Below are positions 17,671 through 25,022 of a stretch of DNA of 64,000 nt, piece after piece (position 1 is the first letter of the stretch; every line of letters starts with the position of its first letter). Under the pieces are notes generated by a model. That model saw only the letters and a program-made list of their open reading frames with translations, searched no databases and was not told the DNA's origin. A program made the position numbers and the translations under genes. The DNA comes from Pseudomonas sp. KU43P (GTDB lineage: Bacteria > Pseudomonadota > Gammaproteobacteria > Pseudomonadales > Pseudomonadaceae): contig NZ_AP019365.1 of NCBI RefSeq assembly GCF_033095865.1, positions 2,639,501 through 2,703,500 of the forward strand, given 5' to 3'.

Positions 17671-18080
17671 ACACGCGCATCGCGCATTGCATCGCTGCCG
17701 GCCTGTTGGCCAGCGCCTGCACCGCCCAGGCCACCGAACTGGTGTACACCCCGGTCAACCCGGCGTTCGGTGGCAACCCGCTGAACGGTACCTGGCTGCT
17801 GAACAACGCCCAGGCGCAGAACGACTACGACGACCCGGACCTCAAGGACCGCGCCTCGTCGCTGGGCGGCACCACGGCCCTGGAGCGCTTCAGCAACCAG
17901 CTCGAATCGCGGATGTTGTCGCAGTTGCTGGACAACATCAGCAATGGCAAGACCGGAAGCATGGCCACCGATTCGTTCCTGATCGATGTGATCGACGACT
18001 CCGGTGCCTTGAGCATCAAAGTGACTGACCGCGCCACTGGCGAGATTTCGGTCATCGAGGTCAGCGGCCTGAACCCCTGA
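17667..18080 (+). CDS. csgF: Curli assembly protein CsgF
   Basis: The 137-residue protein has a signal peptide ending A-Q-A-T and the CsgF hallmark N-P-A-F-G-G-N-P-L-N-G close to the mature start, followed by a C-terminal beta-rich part. CsgF sits at the mouth of the CsgG pore and helps the CsgB nucleator work at the cell surface. The N-terminal motif is the part that plugs into CsgG in known structures. The gene overlaps csgE by four bases and is 34 bases upstream of csgG. Confidence 0.93.
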   Translation: MNTRIAHCIAAGLLASACTAQATELVYTPVNPAFGGNPLNGTWLLNNAQAQNDYDDPDLKDRASSLGGTTALERFSNQLESRMLSQLLDNISNGKTGSMATDSFLIDVIDDSGALSIKVTDRATGEISVIEVSGLNP

Positions 18081-18114
18081 GAGGGACAGGATTTTCATTT
18101 GGGGAGAGCGCACC

Positions 18115-18957
18115 ATGAAACGACTGCTGAGCACCTTACTGATTCTGGTCACCCTGCAAGGTTGCGGCCTGCGTCAGCCGATGCCGGCCGAGCAGGACTC
18201 GGAAACACCGACCCTGACTCCGCGGGCATCGACCTACTACGACCTGATCAACATGCCGCGGCCCAAAGGCCGGCTGATGGCCGTGGTGTATGGCTTCCGC
18301 GACCAGACCGGGCAATACAAGCCGACCCCGGCCAGTTCGTTCTCCACCAGCGTGACCCAAGGCGCAGCCAGCATGTTGATGGACGCCCTGAGCGCCAGTG
18401 GCTGGTTCGTGGTGCTGGAGCGCGAAGGCCTGCAGAACCTGCTGACCGAGCGCAAGATCATCCGCGCCTCGCAGAAGAAGCCGGATGTGGCGGAGAACAT
18501 CATGGGCGAGCTGCCACCGCTGCAGGCTGCCAACCTGATGCTCGAAGGCGGCATCATCGCCTACGACACCAACGTGCGCAGCGGCGGGGAGGGCGCCCGC
18601 TACCTGGGTATCGACATCTCCCGCGAATACCGGGTCGACCAGGTGACCGTGAACCTGCGTGCGGTGGACGTGCGCACCGGGCAGGTGCTGGCCAACGTGA
18701 TGACCAGCAAGACCATCTACTCGGTGGGGCGTAGCGCGGGGGTGTTCAAGTTCATCGAGTTCAAGAAGCTGCTCGAAGCCGAGGTGGGCTACACCACCAA
18801 CGAACCGGCGCAGCTGTGCGTGCTGTCGGCGATCGAGGCGGCGGTAGGGCACTTGCTGGCCCAGGGGATCGAGCGGCGCTTGTGGCAGGTGGCGGGGGAT
18901 GCGGGAGATGGCAAGGCGGGGGTGGACAAGTACCTGAGTCAGTACCAGCAGCAGTGA
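18115..18957 (+). CDS. csgG: Curli secretion channel lipoprotein CsgG
   Basis: The 280-residue protein has lipobox L-Q-G-C17 and the CsgG core (Y-G-F-R-D-Q-T-G-Q-Y-K, W-F-V-V-L-E-R, E-G-G-I-I-A-Y-D and R-A-V-D-V-R-T-G). CsgG forms the nonameric outer-membrane export pore for curlin subunits. Its length is as in Escherichia coli (277). It is the last gene of the receiver/secretion/csg run and is followed by a REP pair. The secreted subunits are encoded nearby on the other strand (20813-22745). Confidence 0.94.
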   Translation: MKRLLSTLLILVTLQGCGLRQPMPAEQDSETPTLTPRASTYYDLINMPRPKGRLMAVVYGFRDQTGQYKPTPASSFSTSVTQGAASMLMDALSASGWFVVLEREGLQNLLTERKIIRASQKKPDVAENIMGELPPLQAANLMLEGGIIAYDTNVRSGGEGARYLGIDISREYRVDQVTVNLRAVDVRTGQVLANVMTSKTIYSVGRSAGVFKFIEFKKLLEAEVGYTTNEPAQLCVLSAIEAAVGHLLAQGIERRLWQVAGDAGDGKAGVDKYLSQYQQQ

Positions 18958-18968
18958 GGTGCCATTGA

Positions 18969-19057
18969 GGGCCCTATCGCCGGCAAGCCGGCTCCCACAG
19001 GGTAACCACGAATCAGGTGGTTTTCCTGTGGGAGCCGGCTTGCCGGCGATAGGGCCC
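18969..19057. repeat. REP pair between csgG and RNase T2
   Basis: Two facing REP copies lie between convergent genes, each ending in GGGCCC-type flanks. Confidence 0.9.
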
Positions 19058-19094
19058 GTATTGTCTCCCCCGAGAGCCCCATCACCACGACCTT

Positions 19095-19829
19095 TCAAAG
19101 TGTGCTGCGAATCAACGTCTCTTGCTCTTCATTGCATTGGATACCAATGTGCAGATTCTTTTCCTGGTAGTAAGGCTGACCGTTGTCGTCAATCAGATAG
19201 AAGACTTCATGCAGGTTCTGCTTGCCCTTGCTGTCCGTATAACAACGAAACGCAGTATTGGCCGGGAAAATCTCGCGGATCTCCTTGAAAGGCTTCGAGT
19301 GGTCGATCAGGTCCTTGAATGCGGGGGTCTTCTCATCAACCGTCACCACCGGTTTTCTGAGGTTGATGAGGTCATCGAAGTAGGCCTGCATCGACTTGCC
19401 GGAACAGCTACCGTGCTTCTTCCATTCGTGCTTGAGCATGCCATCAGGGTTTTCAGGTAGCCATTGTTCAGTGTCTTTGACCTTGATGCGTGTCAACTCT
19501 GTTGCCAACGTACTTTCACTGCAGGCTTCTTTGACGGTACAGGCTTTCGAGGGCGTGCAGTTTTGCGGATGTCGATTGGTAAACGTGCCTTCGCTATTAC
19601 TGTAAGGCCAGATACCGTGTGTCTTGAAACGCGCAGGAACTTCTGCACAGAGGCGGCCACCTTCCTTCTCTTTCTGCATGAGGCAATAGGTCGGTTGCCA
19701 GGTGACCGAGTAAACCCGAAAGGTGACTGGCGGGGCGTCGACCCAGGCTTGTTCATTGGCGTCCAATGCCATCACTGGCGTTACCGTGGCGATGGAGAGC
19801 AAAAGCAGAAAAGGTGTAAGTACGCGCAT
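19095..19829 (-). CDS. Ribonuclease T2 family protein
   Basis: The 244-residue protein has a signal peptide (M-R-V-L-T-P-F to V-M-A). It carries both catalytic segments of the T2 family: T-H-G-I-W-P (CAS I, catalytic His) and K-H-E-W-K-K-H-G-S-C (CAS II, His-Glu-His). It would degrade RNA in the periplasm or outside the cell. The ATG at 19829 has AAGGGA upstream; a GTG 24 bases earlier is less likely. It stands alone between csgG and alkB and converges with csgG across a REP pair. Base composition is visibly less GC-rich than its neighbours, which suggests a different history. Confidence 0.88.
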   Translation of the reverse strand: MRVLTPFLLLLSIATVTPVMALDANEQAWVDAPPVTFRVYSVTWQPTYCLMQKEKEGGRLCAEVPARFKTHGIWPYSNSEGTFTNRHPQNCTPSKACTVKEACSESTLATELTRIKVKDTEQWLPENPDGMLKHEWKKHGSCSGKSMQAYFDDLINLRKPVVTVDEKTPAFKDLIDHSKPFKEIREIFPANTAFRCYTDSKGKQNLHEVFYLIDDNGQPYYQEKNLHIGIQCNEEQETLIRSTL

Positions 19830-19943
19830 CGTCTCATTCCCTTGACGAGCCACCTGGGTGCGGTGGCGACGGTGTTATTAGACGGGGGGCTGCACACAGC
19901 GTCTACTGGCAAAAATGTCAGGTGGGCGGCAACAGTCCTGGGG

Positions 19944-20588
19944 TCACCCAGCCTTGCGCAAGGTCAGGTTGATCCGCCGCTCGCCCATCCGCGGATGCAC
20001 ACCCGGCTTGACTGGCAGCACCCCATGAAAGCGCAACCGATCCTCACCCCCCCACACCAGCACATCGCCATGGCTCAACGGCACCCGTTGGGTACGGTCC
20101 GAACGCTGCAGCCCTCCGAGTAGAAACACCGCAGGCAGGCCCAGTGACACCGACACGATCGGCTGACTGAAATCGGCCTCGTCGCGGTCCTGGTGCAGGC
20201 TCAGGCGGGTGCCGGGCAGGTAGTGGTTGACCAGGCAGGCATCGGGTACGAAACCGCCGAAACCGGCGGCTGCGGCTGCGCGGGCAGCGAGGTCGAGCAG
20301 CACCTGGGGCAGGGCGGGCCAGGGGTGGCCGCTGACGGGGTCGGTAGGGCTGTAGCGATAACCTTTGGCGTCACTGACCCAGCCCAGCGCGCCGCAATTG
20401 GTCAGGGCCACTGCCATGTTCAGGCCGCCCGGGGTCTGCATGTGGCGCAAGGGCGCGGCGCGCAGCACCGGGCGCAGGGCATCCAGCAGCGGCTCGATCT
20501 CGGCCAGGGCAAAGCCGGCGAGCAGCACGGTGTGGCTGGCCAGGTGTTGTGGCTGGGGGCCGAACAGGTCGAGGTCGGACTGGATCAT
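19944..20588 (-). CDS. alkB: AlkB-type DNA/RNA demethylase
   Basis: The 215-residue 2-oxoglutarate/Fe(II) dioxygenase repairs methylated bases. The iron ligands are seen as L-H-Q-D-R-D-E (His and Asp) and R-F-H-G-V (His), with the 2-oxoglutarate-binding R-R-I-N-L-T-L-R near the end. T-P-G-G-L-N-M-A-V-A and S-L-H-Q-D are close to the E. coli protein. The ATG at 20588 gives M-I-Q-S-D-L-D-L-F, which lines up with the E. coli start. An ATG at 20618 would add ten residues; neither has a clear ribosome site. It is a single gene, bounded upstream by a REP pair. Confidence 0.9.
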   Translation of the reverse strand: MIQSDLDLFGPQPQHLASHTVLLAGFALAEIEPLLDALRPVLRAAPLRHMQTPGGLNMAVALTNCGALGWVSDAKGYRYSPTDPVSGHPWPALPQVLLDLAARAAAAAGFGGFVPDACLVNHYLPGTRLSLHQDRDEADFSQPIVSVSLGLPAVFLLGGLQRSDRTQRVPLSHGDVLVWGGEDRLRFHGVLPVKPGVHPRMGERRINLTLRKAG

Positions 20589-20637
20589 GAAGGCGGCGCT
20601 GGTGTGGGGTATGGCCATTCTAGCGCTGTTGGCCTGT

Positions 20638-20733
20638 CTGGCCTATCGCCGGCAAACCGGCTCCCACCGGTACGGCGCGGGTTTGGAAAGGTGTGCTGGC
20701 CCAGTGGGAGCCGGCTTGCCGGCGAAGAGGCCA
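20638..20733. repeat. REP pair between alkB and csgA
   Basis: This pair of facing REP copies lies upstream of alkB and downstream of the curli terminator. Confidence 0.88.
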
Positions 20734-20756
20734 GGGCAGACGATCGAAATTCCGGC

Positions 20757-20801
20757 AGAAAAAAGAACCGCGACGCCAGGGAGAGGAGACGCCGCGGTCC
20801 A
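20757..20801 (-). terminator. Rho-independent terminator of the curli operon
   Basis: On the minus strand an 11-base stem with two G-T pairs (arms at 20790-20800 and 20765-20775) is followed by a T run. It lies 12 bases after the csgA stop. Confidence 0.75.
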
Positions 20802-20812
20802 AGGGGGAGCTG

Positions 20813-22258
20813 TCAACGCTGGGTAGCAGTGGCCATGTTGCCGTTGCCCATCTGGCTGATGGTGGCGCTCTGGTTGGCGCCGGCCTGGTCGACGATGGCC
20901 TGGTTGCCGCTGCCGCCCTGGGTCACGTAGGCGACGTTGGCGGTGTCGGCCTGCTTGATGGTCGCGCTGTTGCCACTGCCGTAGAGCTGGGTGGTGAAGC
21001 TCTGGTTGGCGTAGCCGGACTGATCCAGGGTGATGGTGTTGCCGCTGCCGGTCGAAGAGCCAAAGGCATAGTTGTCGATGCCGCGCTGGTCGGCGACGAG
21101 GATGTTGTCGCTGCCGTTCTGTTCGAAATACAGCTCGTTGTTGTTGTCGGCCTGCTTGGTCTCCATCGAGTTGTTGGTGCCTTTCTGGTTCAGTGTGGCT
21201 TTCTGGAAGGCGCCGTTCTGGGTCAGGTTGGTACCGTTGCCGGTGCCTTTCTGGTTGATCACGGCAGTCTGGTTGTTGCCGAACTGGCCACCGAGCTTCT
21301 CACCCTTCCAGTTGCTGGCCATCACCTTGTTGCCGGTGCCCTGGGTGGTCACGGTCAGGCTCTGGTTGTCGCCGGTCTGGTAGGTGTAATGCAGGTTGCC
21401 GGTGCCGTTCTGGGAAATGGTGGTGGTCGAGTTGTTGGTCTCGAACTGGTCCGACCAGCTGGCGTTGGACTTGCCTTGCTGGTACAGGTTGGCGACGTTG
21501 CTCTGGCCGAAGCTCTGGTCGATGTAAGCTTCGTTGAGCTGACCACCCTGGCTGACGCTGGCATGGCTGCCTTGCTGGGTGTCCTGCCAGACTTCCGCGG
21601 AGTTGCCGGTGCCTTGCTGGTCGATGATGAGCATGCCACCGGTGCCGTCGCGCTGATCACCGTAGGCCCAGTTTTCCTTGCCCTGCTGGTAGATCTCGAT
21701 GTGGCCGTCGTTGTGGGTCATGTGCTCGGCGGCAGCATAGTTGTCCTGGCCGCCCTGGGTGATCTGGCTCTTGTTGTTGCTGCCGCCGAACAGTTGCTCG
21801 ACGAAAGCTTCGTTGCGCTGGCCGTTCTGCTGGGTGCTGGCCTGGCTGCCGAGCTGGCTGTCCTGCCACACGGTCGAGCGGTTCTCGCCGCCTTGCTGAA
21901 TTTGCAGCGACTGGTTGTTCTCGCCCAGCGACTGGCTGGCAAAGGCGTCGTTGAGAGTGCCCGCAGATTGCTGGTTGATGTGGCTGTTGTGCTCGAACAG
22001 CTGCTCGCCGTAACCGGCGTTGTAGGAACCGGTGGCGCTCTGATCGATGTAGCTGGTGCTGTTTTCCTGCACGGCCATGTGATTGTGGCCCTTGCCGGCC
22101 TGGTCCTGAGTGGCCGCAGCGAAAGGCGCGACCGTCTGCTTCACCTCGGCGATGTTCTGGTTACCGCTTTGGGTCTGGTTCGAAGTGCTGTCATCGGCCA
22201 TGACCTGGCCGGCCACGGCCAGGACGATAGCGGCACTTAAGGGAGCGAGCTTGAACAT
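20813..22258 (-). CDS. csgA: Major curlin subunit CsgA, unusually long
   Basis: The 481-residue protein has a signal peptide ending V-M-A21. It then consists almost entirely of imperfect 22-24 residue curlin repeats rich in Gln, Asn, Gly and Ser (patterns such as Q-x-G-x-x-N-x-A-x-x-x-Q), about 18-20 by eye. E. coli CsgA is 151 residues with five repeats. A longer unit is also duplicated: W131-Q-D-S-Q-L-G-S and W224-Q-D-T-Q-Q-G-S start matching blocks 93 residues apart. It would be exported through CsgG and polymerise as extracellular amyloid. GGAGG lies seven bases before the start, and a terminator follows. Confidence 0.9.
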   Translation of the reverse strand: MFKLAPLSAAIVLAVAGQVMADDSTSNQTQSGNQNIAEVKQTVAPFAAATQDQAGKGHNHMAVQENSTSYIDQSATGSYNAGYGEQLFEHNSHINQQSAGTLNDAFASQSLGENNQSLQIQQGGENRSTVWQDSQLGSQASTQQNGQRNEAFVEQLFGGSNNKSQITQGGQDNYAAAEHMTHNDGHIEIYQQGKENWAYGDQRDGTGGMLIIDQQGTGNSAEVWQDTQQGSHASVSQGGQLNEAYIDQSFGQSNVANLYQQGKSNASWSDQFETNNSTTTISQNGTGNLHYTYQTGDNQSLTVTTQGTGNKVMASNWKGEKLGGQFGNNQTAVINQKGTGNGTNLTQNGAFQKATLNQKGTNNSMETKQADNNNELYFEQNGSDNILVADQRGIDNYAFGSSTGSGNTITLDQSGYANQSFTTQLYGSGNSATIKQADTANVAYVTQGGSGNQAIVDQAGANQSATISQMGNGNMATATQR

Positions 22259-22274
22259 GGTGGTGCCTCCAGGT

Positions 22275-22745
22275 CTATCGGTATTGGGTGATCTGAACAT
22301 GCTGGCCATTGCCGGCCTGGGTCACGGAACTGCTGAGGCCCGAGCCGGCTTGCACGATGCTGGCGCTGTTGTCGTTGCCGATCTGGTCGATGCTGGCGCT
22401 GTTGCTGGTGCCGCTCTGGCGGATCGACGCGCTGTTGCCATTTCCCTGTTGGCTGATGCTGGCCATCAGGTCACTACCTTCTTGCAGGATGTACGCCTCC
22501 TGCGCGCCCCCGGCCTGGACGATGCGGCCCAGCAGGGCCTGGCCGTTCTGGTCGAGGGCGGCGCGGTTGCCCGAGCCCTGCTGCTCGATCACCGCCGTCT
22601 GGCCGGCACCGGCCGGCAGCAGGCGGATGATCACCGGTTCGCCCAGGTCGTTGCCGGCGGCGAGGTCGGCGTTGTCCATCAGGTCGTCGGCCTGTGCCTG
22701 GCCAGCCAGGGCCAGGCACAGCAGCAGTGGGTACAGGCGGTTCAT
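22275..22745 (-). CDS. csgB: Curlin nucleator CsgB
   Basis: The 156-residue protein has a signal peptide ending A-Q-A and curlin repeats (A-V-I-E-Q-Q-G-S-G-N-R-A, A-S-I-R-Q-S-G-T-S-N-S-A, A-S-I-D-Q-I-G-N-D-N-S-A). Its length and the position directly before csgA match CsgB, the surface-anchored nucleator of curli fibres. The last segment Q-H-V-Q-I-T-Q-Y-R is basic and less regular, as in other CsgB proteins. It is 16 bases upstream of csgA and 16 bases downstream of the next gene in the operon, so it is co-transcribed with both. Confidence 0.9.
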   Translation of the reverse strand: MNRLYPLLLCLALAGQAQADDLMDNADLAAGNDLGEPVIIRLLPAGAGQTAVIEQQGSGNRAALDQNGQALLGRIVQAGGAQEAYILQEGSDLMASISQQGNGNSASIRQSGTSNSASIDQIGNDNSASIVQAGSGLSSSVTQAGNGQHVQITQYR

Positions 22746-22761
22746 GGCGTTCTCCTGGCCT

Positions 22762-24990
22762 TTACTGCACGGTCACGTTGACGGTGCGGCTGGTGCCTTG
22801 GCTGGTGGTGATGGTCGCCTGCGGGCTGGCCGTGGGGATCAGCGTGGTGCTGTTGCTGACCGTCAGGCGCCAGCGGCCGGTGACCGGCACCGTGGTGGTA
22901 CCGAGGGTCTGTACGCCGGTGGTGGTGGTGACACGCACGGTGACGGTATTGCCGGTGGTCACCGAGGACGTGCCGCTGATGTCCCAGTTGTAACGGTTGT
23001 TCGAGCGGGCCAGCACCGTGGCTGCGGTGACCGCGAAGGTCTCTGCGGCTGGGCGTGGCTGTACGTTGACCGTCACCGTTGCGCTGCCGGATACCGCTCC
23101 CAGCGCGTCACGGGCCTGGTAGGTGAAGGTGGTGGTGAACGCCGTGGTGACGCTGGTCGGTGGCGTGTAGGTGATGGTGGTGCCATCACTGCTCACGGTG
23201 CCGCGGCCAGCCGGCGGTTGGGTGAAGTTGGCCACCGCCAGCGGCAGGTTGCCTTCTGGGTCGGTGTCGTTGGCCAGCACGTTGATGGTCTGCGGCACCC
23301 CGAGGGTGGTGATGGTTTCAGGGTTGGCGGTCGGTGCTTGGTTGGGCGCGACGTTGATGGTCACGTTGGCCGGTGCCGACTTCAGGCCCTTGGCGTCCAT
23401 GGCGCGGTAGGTGAAGGTGGCCACCAGCGGCTGCGTGGCACCGGCCGGCGGGGTATAGGTCACCGCGGTGCTGCCGTTGAGTACCACGCCACCGAGGCCC
23501 GTGCCCGGCTGGGTCAGGTCGGTGATGCTCAGCGGCACGTTGCCGTCTGGATCGCTGTCGTTGGTCAGCAGGTTCAGGGTCAGCGGCACACCGACACTGG
23601 TGCTGCCGATATCGGCCTGGGCCAGCGGAGGCTGGTTGGCCCCCTCGACGGGCGCGGAGCCGACCACGACTACCGGTTCCACATCGCTGCCGCCGTGGGA
23701 CGACTTCACCGTCACGGTGGCAGGCGGTTGGCTCAGGTCGTTGACCGTCAACGTCTGCAGGTTGCCGGACTTCGACAGGCGGCCATAGCCCTGGGCGAGC
23801 ATGTCGGGCACTACCACCTCATCGCTGGAGCGCGCCTCGATGGTCAGCCGCTTGTTCGTCCATTCGTAGCGTGCGGTGGTGACCTTGACCACATCGGTCA
23901 GCTTGCTCGACAGCGAGGTCGGCTGGGTGGCGGTGCCATTGCTGGCGGTCACCACCACCACCGAGGGTGGCACGGCCTGGCTCAGTTGCTGGCTGAAGAA
24001 CAGCCCATTGTTGTCGCTGGTCAGGTTGAACTGGCACGGCGCAGGCGGTGAACCGACCAGCGCCAGGCCGTTGCGCATGCACAGGCTGGCGGTGTTCGGC
24101 GCCTTGGCGAACACTTCCACGCGGGTGCCGCTGCCGTTGCGCGAGTAGGTGGCCCGCTCCAGCGACACTGGGGTTTGCGCACGCGCGTCCAGAACCTTGC
24201 CGGACAGTGTGAACAGACTGGTTTGAATGGTGCCGGCCGGGCCCTGGATGCGAATGAAGTTGGTGCCGAACGGGCTGCCGATCACAGGTTCGGTTATGTT
24301 CGGGTCGCCAATGAAGGTTTCGGTGGCACCGGTGTCAGGGTTGACCTCGGTGTACGGTGCGCCTGCGCGGTGCAGGAAGGGCCCGAGGGCGCCGTTGAGG
24401 GCTCCGGTGAAGTTGCCCGGGGCTCCGATGCCGATATCGCGGGTGATGTTGATGGCCCGACGGCCTGGAGTGGTGACGTTGACCGTCTCGACACCATAGG
24501 GGTGGGTGATGGTGTAGGTACCGGCGGTGGGCACCGACACCCGGATGCGAATACGGGCGAAGCTCTGCTGATCGCCATCCACCGGATTCTCTGCGGCGAA
24601 CGCGGCCTCCAGGCCGGCGACGTAGGCGTCTAGCTCATAGCCGCTGTTGCCGACCGCCGGGATAGTGGCCTCGGCCAGGAACCAGAACATCTCTGGCGGC
24701 CAGTTGTCGGGGAATACCAGCGGCAAGGCATCATCGTAGATGCCCGGTTCCGGCAACAGGGTGCACATGTAGGACGGTGCGCCCGGTGCGCCGGCAACCC
24801 GCGAGCTGGTGGCACGCGAGCGGCACAGCTCCAGCGACTGGCCGCTGGCGTCCTTGTACCACACCGGGTAACCGCCGCTGGCGAAGGTGTAGGGGCCAGG
24901 GTCGACCTCGGACAGCGCGGCCCAGGCCGCACTGGAAACGGTGAGGGAAAAACCGGCGGCGAACAGCGCACGGCGTGGCCAAGTGTTCAT
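22762..24990 (-). CDS. Secreted DPGPYT protein with cadherin-like/VCBS-type repeats
   Basis: The 742-residue protein has a signal peptide ending A-A-W-A. Its first 430 or so residues match the neighbouring gene product: D-P-G-P-Y-T near the mature start, S-R-V-A-G-A-P-G-A-P, T-H-P-Y-G-V-E, R-R-A-I-N-I-T-R-D-I-G-I and E-R-A-T-Y-S-R-N. Two or three Ig/cadherin-like repeats follow, with N-D-S-D-P-D-G and N-D-T-D-P-E-G calcium-type loops, then a Thr-rich C-terminal domain. I do not recognise the N-terminal family. AGGAGG precedes the start. Position in the curli operon suggests a surface or matrix protein, but function is unknown. Confidence 0.75.
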   Translation of the reverse strand: MNTWPRRALFAAGFSLTVSSAAWAALSEVDPGPYTFASGGYPVWYKDASGQSLELCRSRATSSRVAGAPGAPSYMCTLLPEPGIYDDALPLVFPDNWPPEMFWFLAEATIPAVGNSGYELDAYVAGLEAAFAAENPVDGDQQSFARIRIRVSVPTAGTYTITHPYGVETVNVTTPGRRAINITRDIGIGAPGNFTGALNGALGPFLHRAGAPYTEVNPDTGATETFIGDPNITEPVIGSPFGTNFIRIQGPAGTIQTSLFTLSGKVLDARAQTPVSLERATYSRNGSGTRVEVFAKAPNTASLCMRNGLALVGSPPAPCQFNLTSDNNGLFFSQQLSQAVPPSVVVVTASNGTATQPTSLSSKLTDVVKVTTARYEWTNKRLTIEARSSDEVVVPDMLAQGYGRLSKSGNLQTLTVNDLSQPPATVTVKSSHGGSDVEPVVVVGSAPVEGANQPPLAQADIGSTSVGVPLTLNLLTNDSDPDGNVPLSITDLTQPGTGLGGVVLNGSTAVTYTPPAGATQPLVATFTYRAMDAKGLKSAPANVTINVAPNQAPTANPETITTLGVPQTINVLANDTDPEGNLPLAVANFTQPPAGRGTVSSDGTTITYTPPTSVTTAFTTTFTYQARDALGAVSGSATVTVNVQPRPAAETFAVTAATVLARSNNRYNWDISGTSSVTTGNTVTVRVTTTTGVQTLGTTTVPVTGRWRLTVSNSTTLIPTASPQATITTSQGTSRTVNVTVQ

Positions 24991-25022
24991 GCTGCCTCCT
25001 TGAAGGCTGAGCCTTTGTCTGT

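Noticed and set aside
20693..22240. Plus-strand open frame opposite csgA
   Set aside because: It is an antisense by-product of the curlin repeats, seen as Val/Leu/Ala-rich repeats; csgA has a signal peptide, ribosome site and terminator.
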